Shown here: positions 62,938 to 64,000 of the stretch, piece by piece
How the letters are laid out: each line of letters starts with the position of its first letter
Position numbering within the stretch: the first letter of the stretch is position 1
Assembly (NCBI GenBank): GCA_958410215.1
Contig: CATYOF010000001.1
Span: 124,001-188,000, forward strand
Length of the DNA: 64,000 nucleotides
Direction: 5' to 3'
DNA from: an uncultured Cryptobacterium sp.
GTDB taxonomy: Bacteria; Actinomycetota; Coriobacteriia; Coriobacteriales; Eggerthellaceae
Notes under the pieces: generated by a model
Told to the model about the DNA's origin: nothing
The model's database searches: none
The model's input: only the letters and a program-made list of their open reading frames with translations
Made by a program: the position numbers and the translations under genes

Positions 62938-63999
62938 CTAGCCCCAATTTCCCAATACAAAACGTTGCACATCCTGATTAAGCATAACAACAAAAAGCCC
63001 CATAAAGAGCGCGAACCCCACCATAGACATATAGCCCATTGCACGAAGAGAAACTATTTTGCGTGACAGCTTTTGGAACACCTCTACGACAAAACGTCCT
63101 CCGTCCAAAGGAGGTATGGGGAGCATATTCATAAAACCTAAAGAAGCAGATATAACCGCAGAGAAGAAGAGAAAATCCTGAAACCCTGCTTCGAATGCAT
63201 CTTTCGATAGAACCGCAATACCCACAATGGAAGTGGATTGAGAAATAGTTTGAGCGGCAGTTGCAGGATTGAAAAGTGAAGCAATAGCTGCCAGCACCAT
63301 ACCCAAGTAATTCATGCCCATGTATATGGCATCCCAAGGAGCCCAATTATAGTGAAATACTTCGCCCGTTGTAGTGTTCTGCAAATCAAGCCCCATAACG
63401 GAATACACCACAATAAAGGCAAGCAGCACCCAAAGCAGATTCATACAAGGGCCCGCAAGTAAAATTACACAGCGCTTCCAAAAAGGAAGAATGCTGTATT
63501 GGCAAGATTGTTCCTGTTCGAAAAAGGCTTGAAGATTGGCAACCTCGCGCGGCTGACCTTCGCGATAAGGACCCTTTGCAGGAGTGCGATACACATTAAA
63601 TTTATCTTTGCGCTTAGGACGCTTGATGGATCCCCAATCCGCAAGTTCTTCGAGAAGCTCATAGGCCTCATCTTCAGACAAGAACAGATCATGAGCCACA
63701 TCTTCGCTATACACTTCGCCTTTGCGATACACATACCCCAAAACACGCTTAAGGTGGGGGCTTCCACTTGCGGGAGCCATCCCACAGATATTGGCGTATC
63801 CACCAAGCGGAACGCACGTAACGCCAAAGCGAGTATCTCCTTTAGTAAAACCAATAATGGAAGGGCCAGGAAACCCAATCATGAATTCAGTAACACGCAC
63901 TCCAAAAAGACGCGCCGCAAGGAAATGGCCCCCTTCGTGAATGAACACCAAAAAGCCCAACACGATGGTTGCCGCTATGATCATGATAAGGATATCCAT
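62938..63999 (-). CDS. rseP: Site-2 protease RseP/RasP family, without PDZ domain
   Basis: This intramembrane zinc metalloprotease would cleave regulated membrane proteins in signalling. The 353-residue protein has HEGGH at 21-25 and LDGG near 300, together with membrane helices near 5-22, 175-200, 225-250 and 320-345. In place of the PDZ domain, residues 85-140 look like a winged helix (LKRVLGYVYRKGEVYSEDVA, then an ELLEELADWGSIKR helix). The start ATG at 63999 lies one base from the window edge, so an upstream extension cannot be excluded, but the first residues match normal RseP starts. It is followed by ispG and proS. Confidence 0.88.
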   Translation of the reverse strand: MDILIMIIAATIVLGFLVFIHEGGHFLAARLFGVRVTEFMIGFPGPSIIGFTKGDTRFGVTCVPLGGYANICGMAPASGSPHLKRVLGYVYRKGEVYSEDVAHDLFLSEDEAYELLEELADWGSIKRPKRKDKFNVYRTPAKGPYREGQPREVANLQAFFEQEQSCQYSILPFWKRCVILLAGPCMNLLWVLLAFIVVYSVMGLDLQNTTTGEVFHYNWAPWDAIYMGMNYLGMVLAAIASLFNPATAAQTISQSTSIVGIAVLSKDAFEAGFQDFLFFSAVISASLGFMNMLPIPPLDGGRFVVEVFQKLSRKIVSLRAMGYMSMVGFALFMGLFVVMLNQDVQRFVLGNWG

Positions 64000-64000
64000 A

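Overview
The window reads as a chromosomal segment of an anaerobic, host-associated actinobacterium, most likely class Coriobacteriia (Eggerthellaceae-like), with a GC content somewhat below 50% by eye. The main pointers are a periplasmic [NiFe] hydrogenase resembling the coriobacterial group 1 uptake enzymes, a GlnR-type orphan regulator beside an alpha-type glutamine synthetase, many GTG starts and the proBA genes inside the obg-nadD-yqeK-rsfS cluster. No phage, insertion sequence, CRISPR array or rRNA operon is visible. Most of the window is housekeeping, and the species assignment is only an inference.

Layout. 1-6.1 kb: the yqeY fragment, a membrane protein fused to a cytidylate-kinase-like domain, gltX, a multi-cluster ferredoxin-like protein and a Pro/Gln-rich anchored surface protein. 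6.2-6.5 kb: a long palindromic element. 6.5-13.1 kb: mfd, nth coupled to a LysR regulator, a hydrogenase maturation protease and a small membrane protein. 13.4-20.2 kb: a one-chain L-serine dehydratase, the hydrogenase operon (small subunit, large subunit, cytochrome b) and pheA. 20.5-24.7 kb: a clusterless MutY-like glycosylase, an Rrf2 regulator, a degenerate AAA+-like protein and a HAD phosphatase.

24.9-35.3 kb: tRNA-Asp, a second palindromic element, a DUF697 protein, the cell-elongation operon mreBCD-mrdA-rodA, ndk, a TPR membrane protein, a cyclophilin and tRNA-Arg. 35.4-44.3 kb: an RNA uracil methyltransferase, a polytopic membrane protein, and the long minus-strand operon rplU-rpmA-obg-proB-proA-nadD-yqeK-rsfS, which has a strong sigma70-like promoter. 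44.4-50.8 kb: polA, glnR-like and glnA, and metNI. 50.9-56.5 kb: two large paralogous double-domain glycosyltransferases and a GtrA-like protein, which look like a surface-glycan locus. 56.6-64 kb: tRNA-Glu, a NifX-like protein, a DUF523 protein, tRNA-Ala, a small unknown protein, a U32 peptidase-family protein and proS-ispG-rseP.

How the parts fit: the hydrogenase operon and its maturation protease would feed H2 electrons to the membrane. The mre-mrd cluster and the rseP-ispG-proS cluster serve envelope synthesis and maintenance, and the glnR-glnA pair serves nitrogen assimilation. The least explained material is a set of long inverted-repeat elements in gene spacers, mostly convergent ones, that share a GAAGCRC-like core. 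Next are several divergent protein architectures: the kinase fusion, the clusterless MutY, RseP with a winged-helix-like insert instead of PDZ, and the degenerate AAA+ protein. No entirely new multi-gene system can be claimed from this sequence alone.
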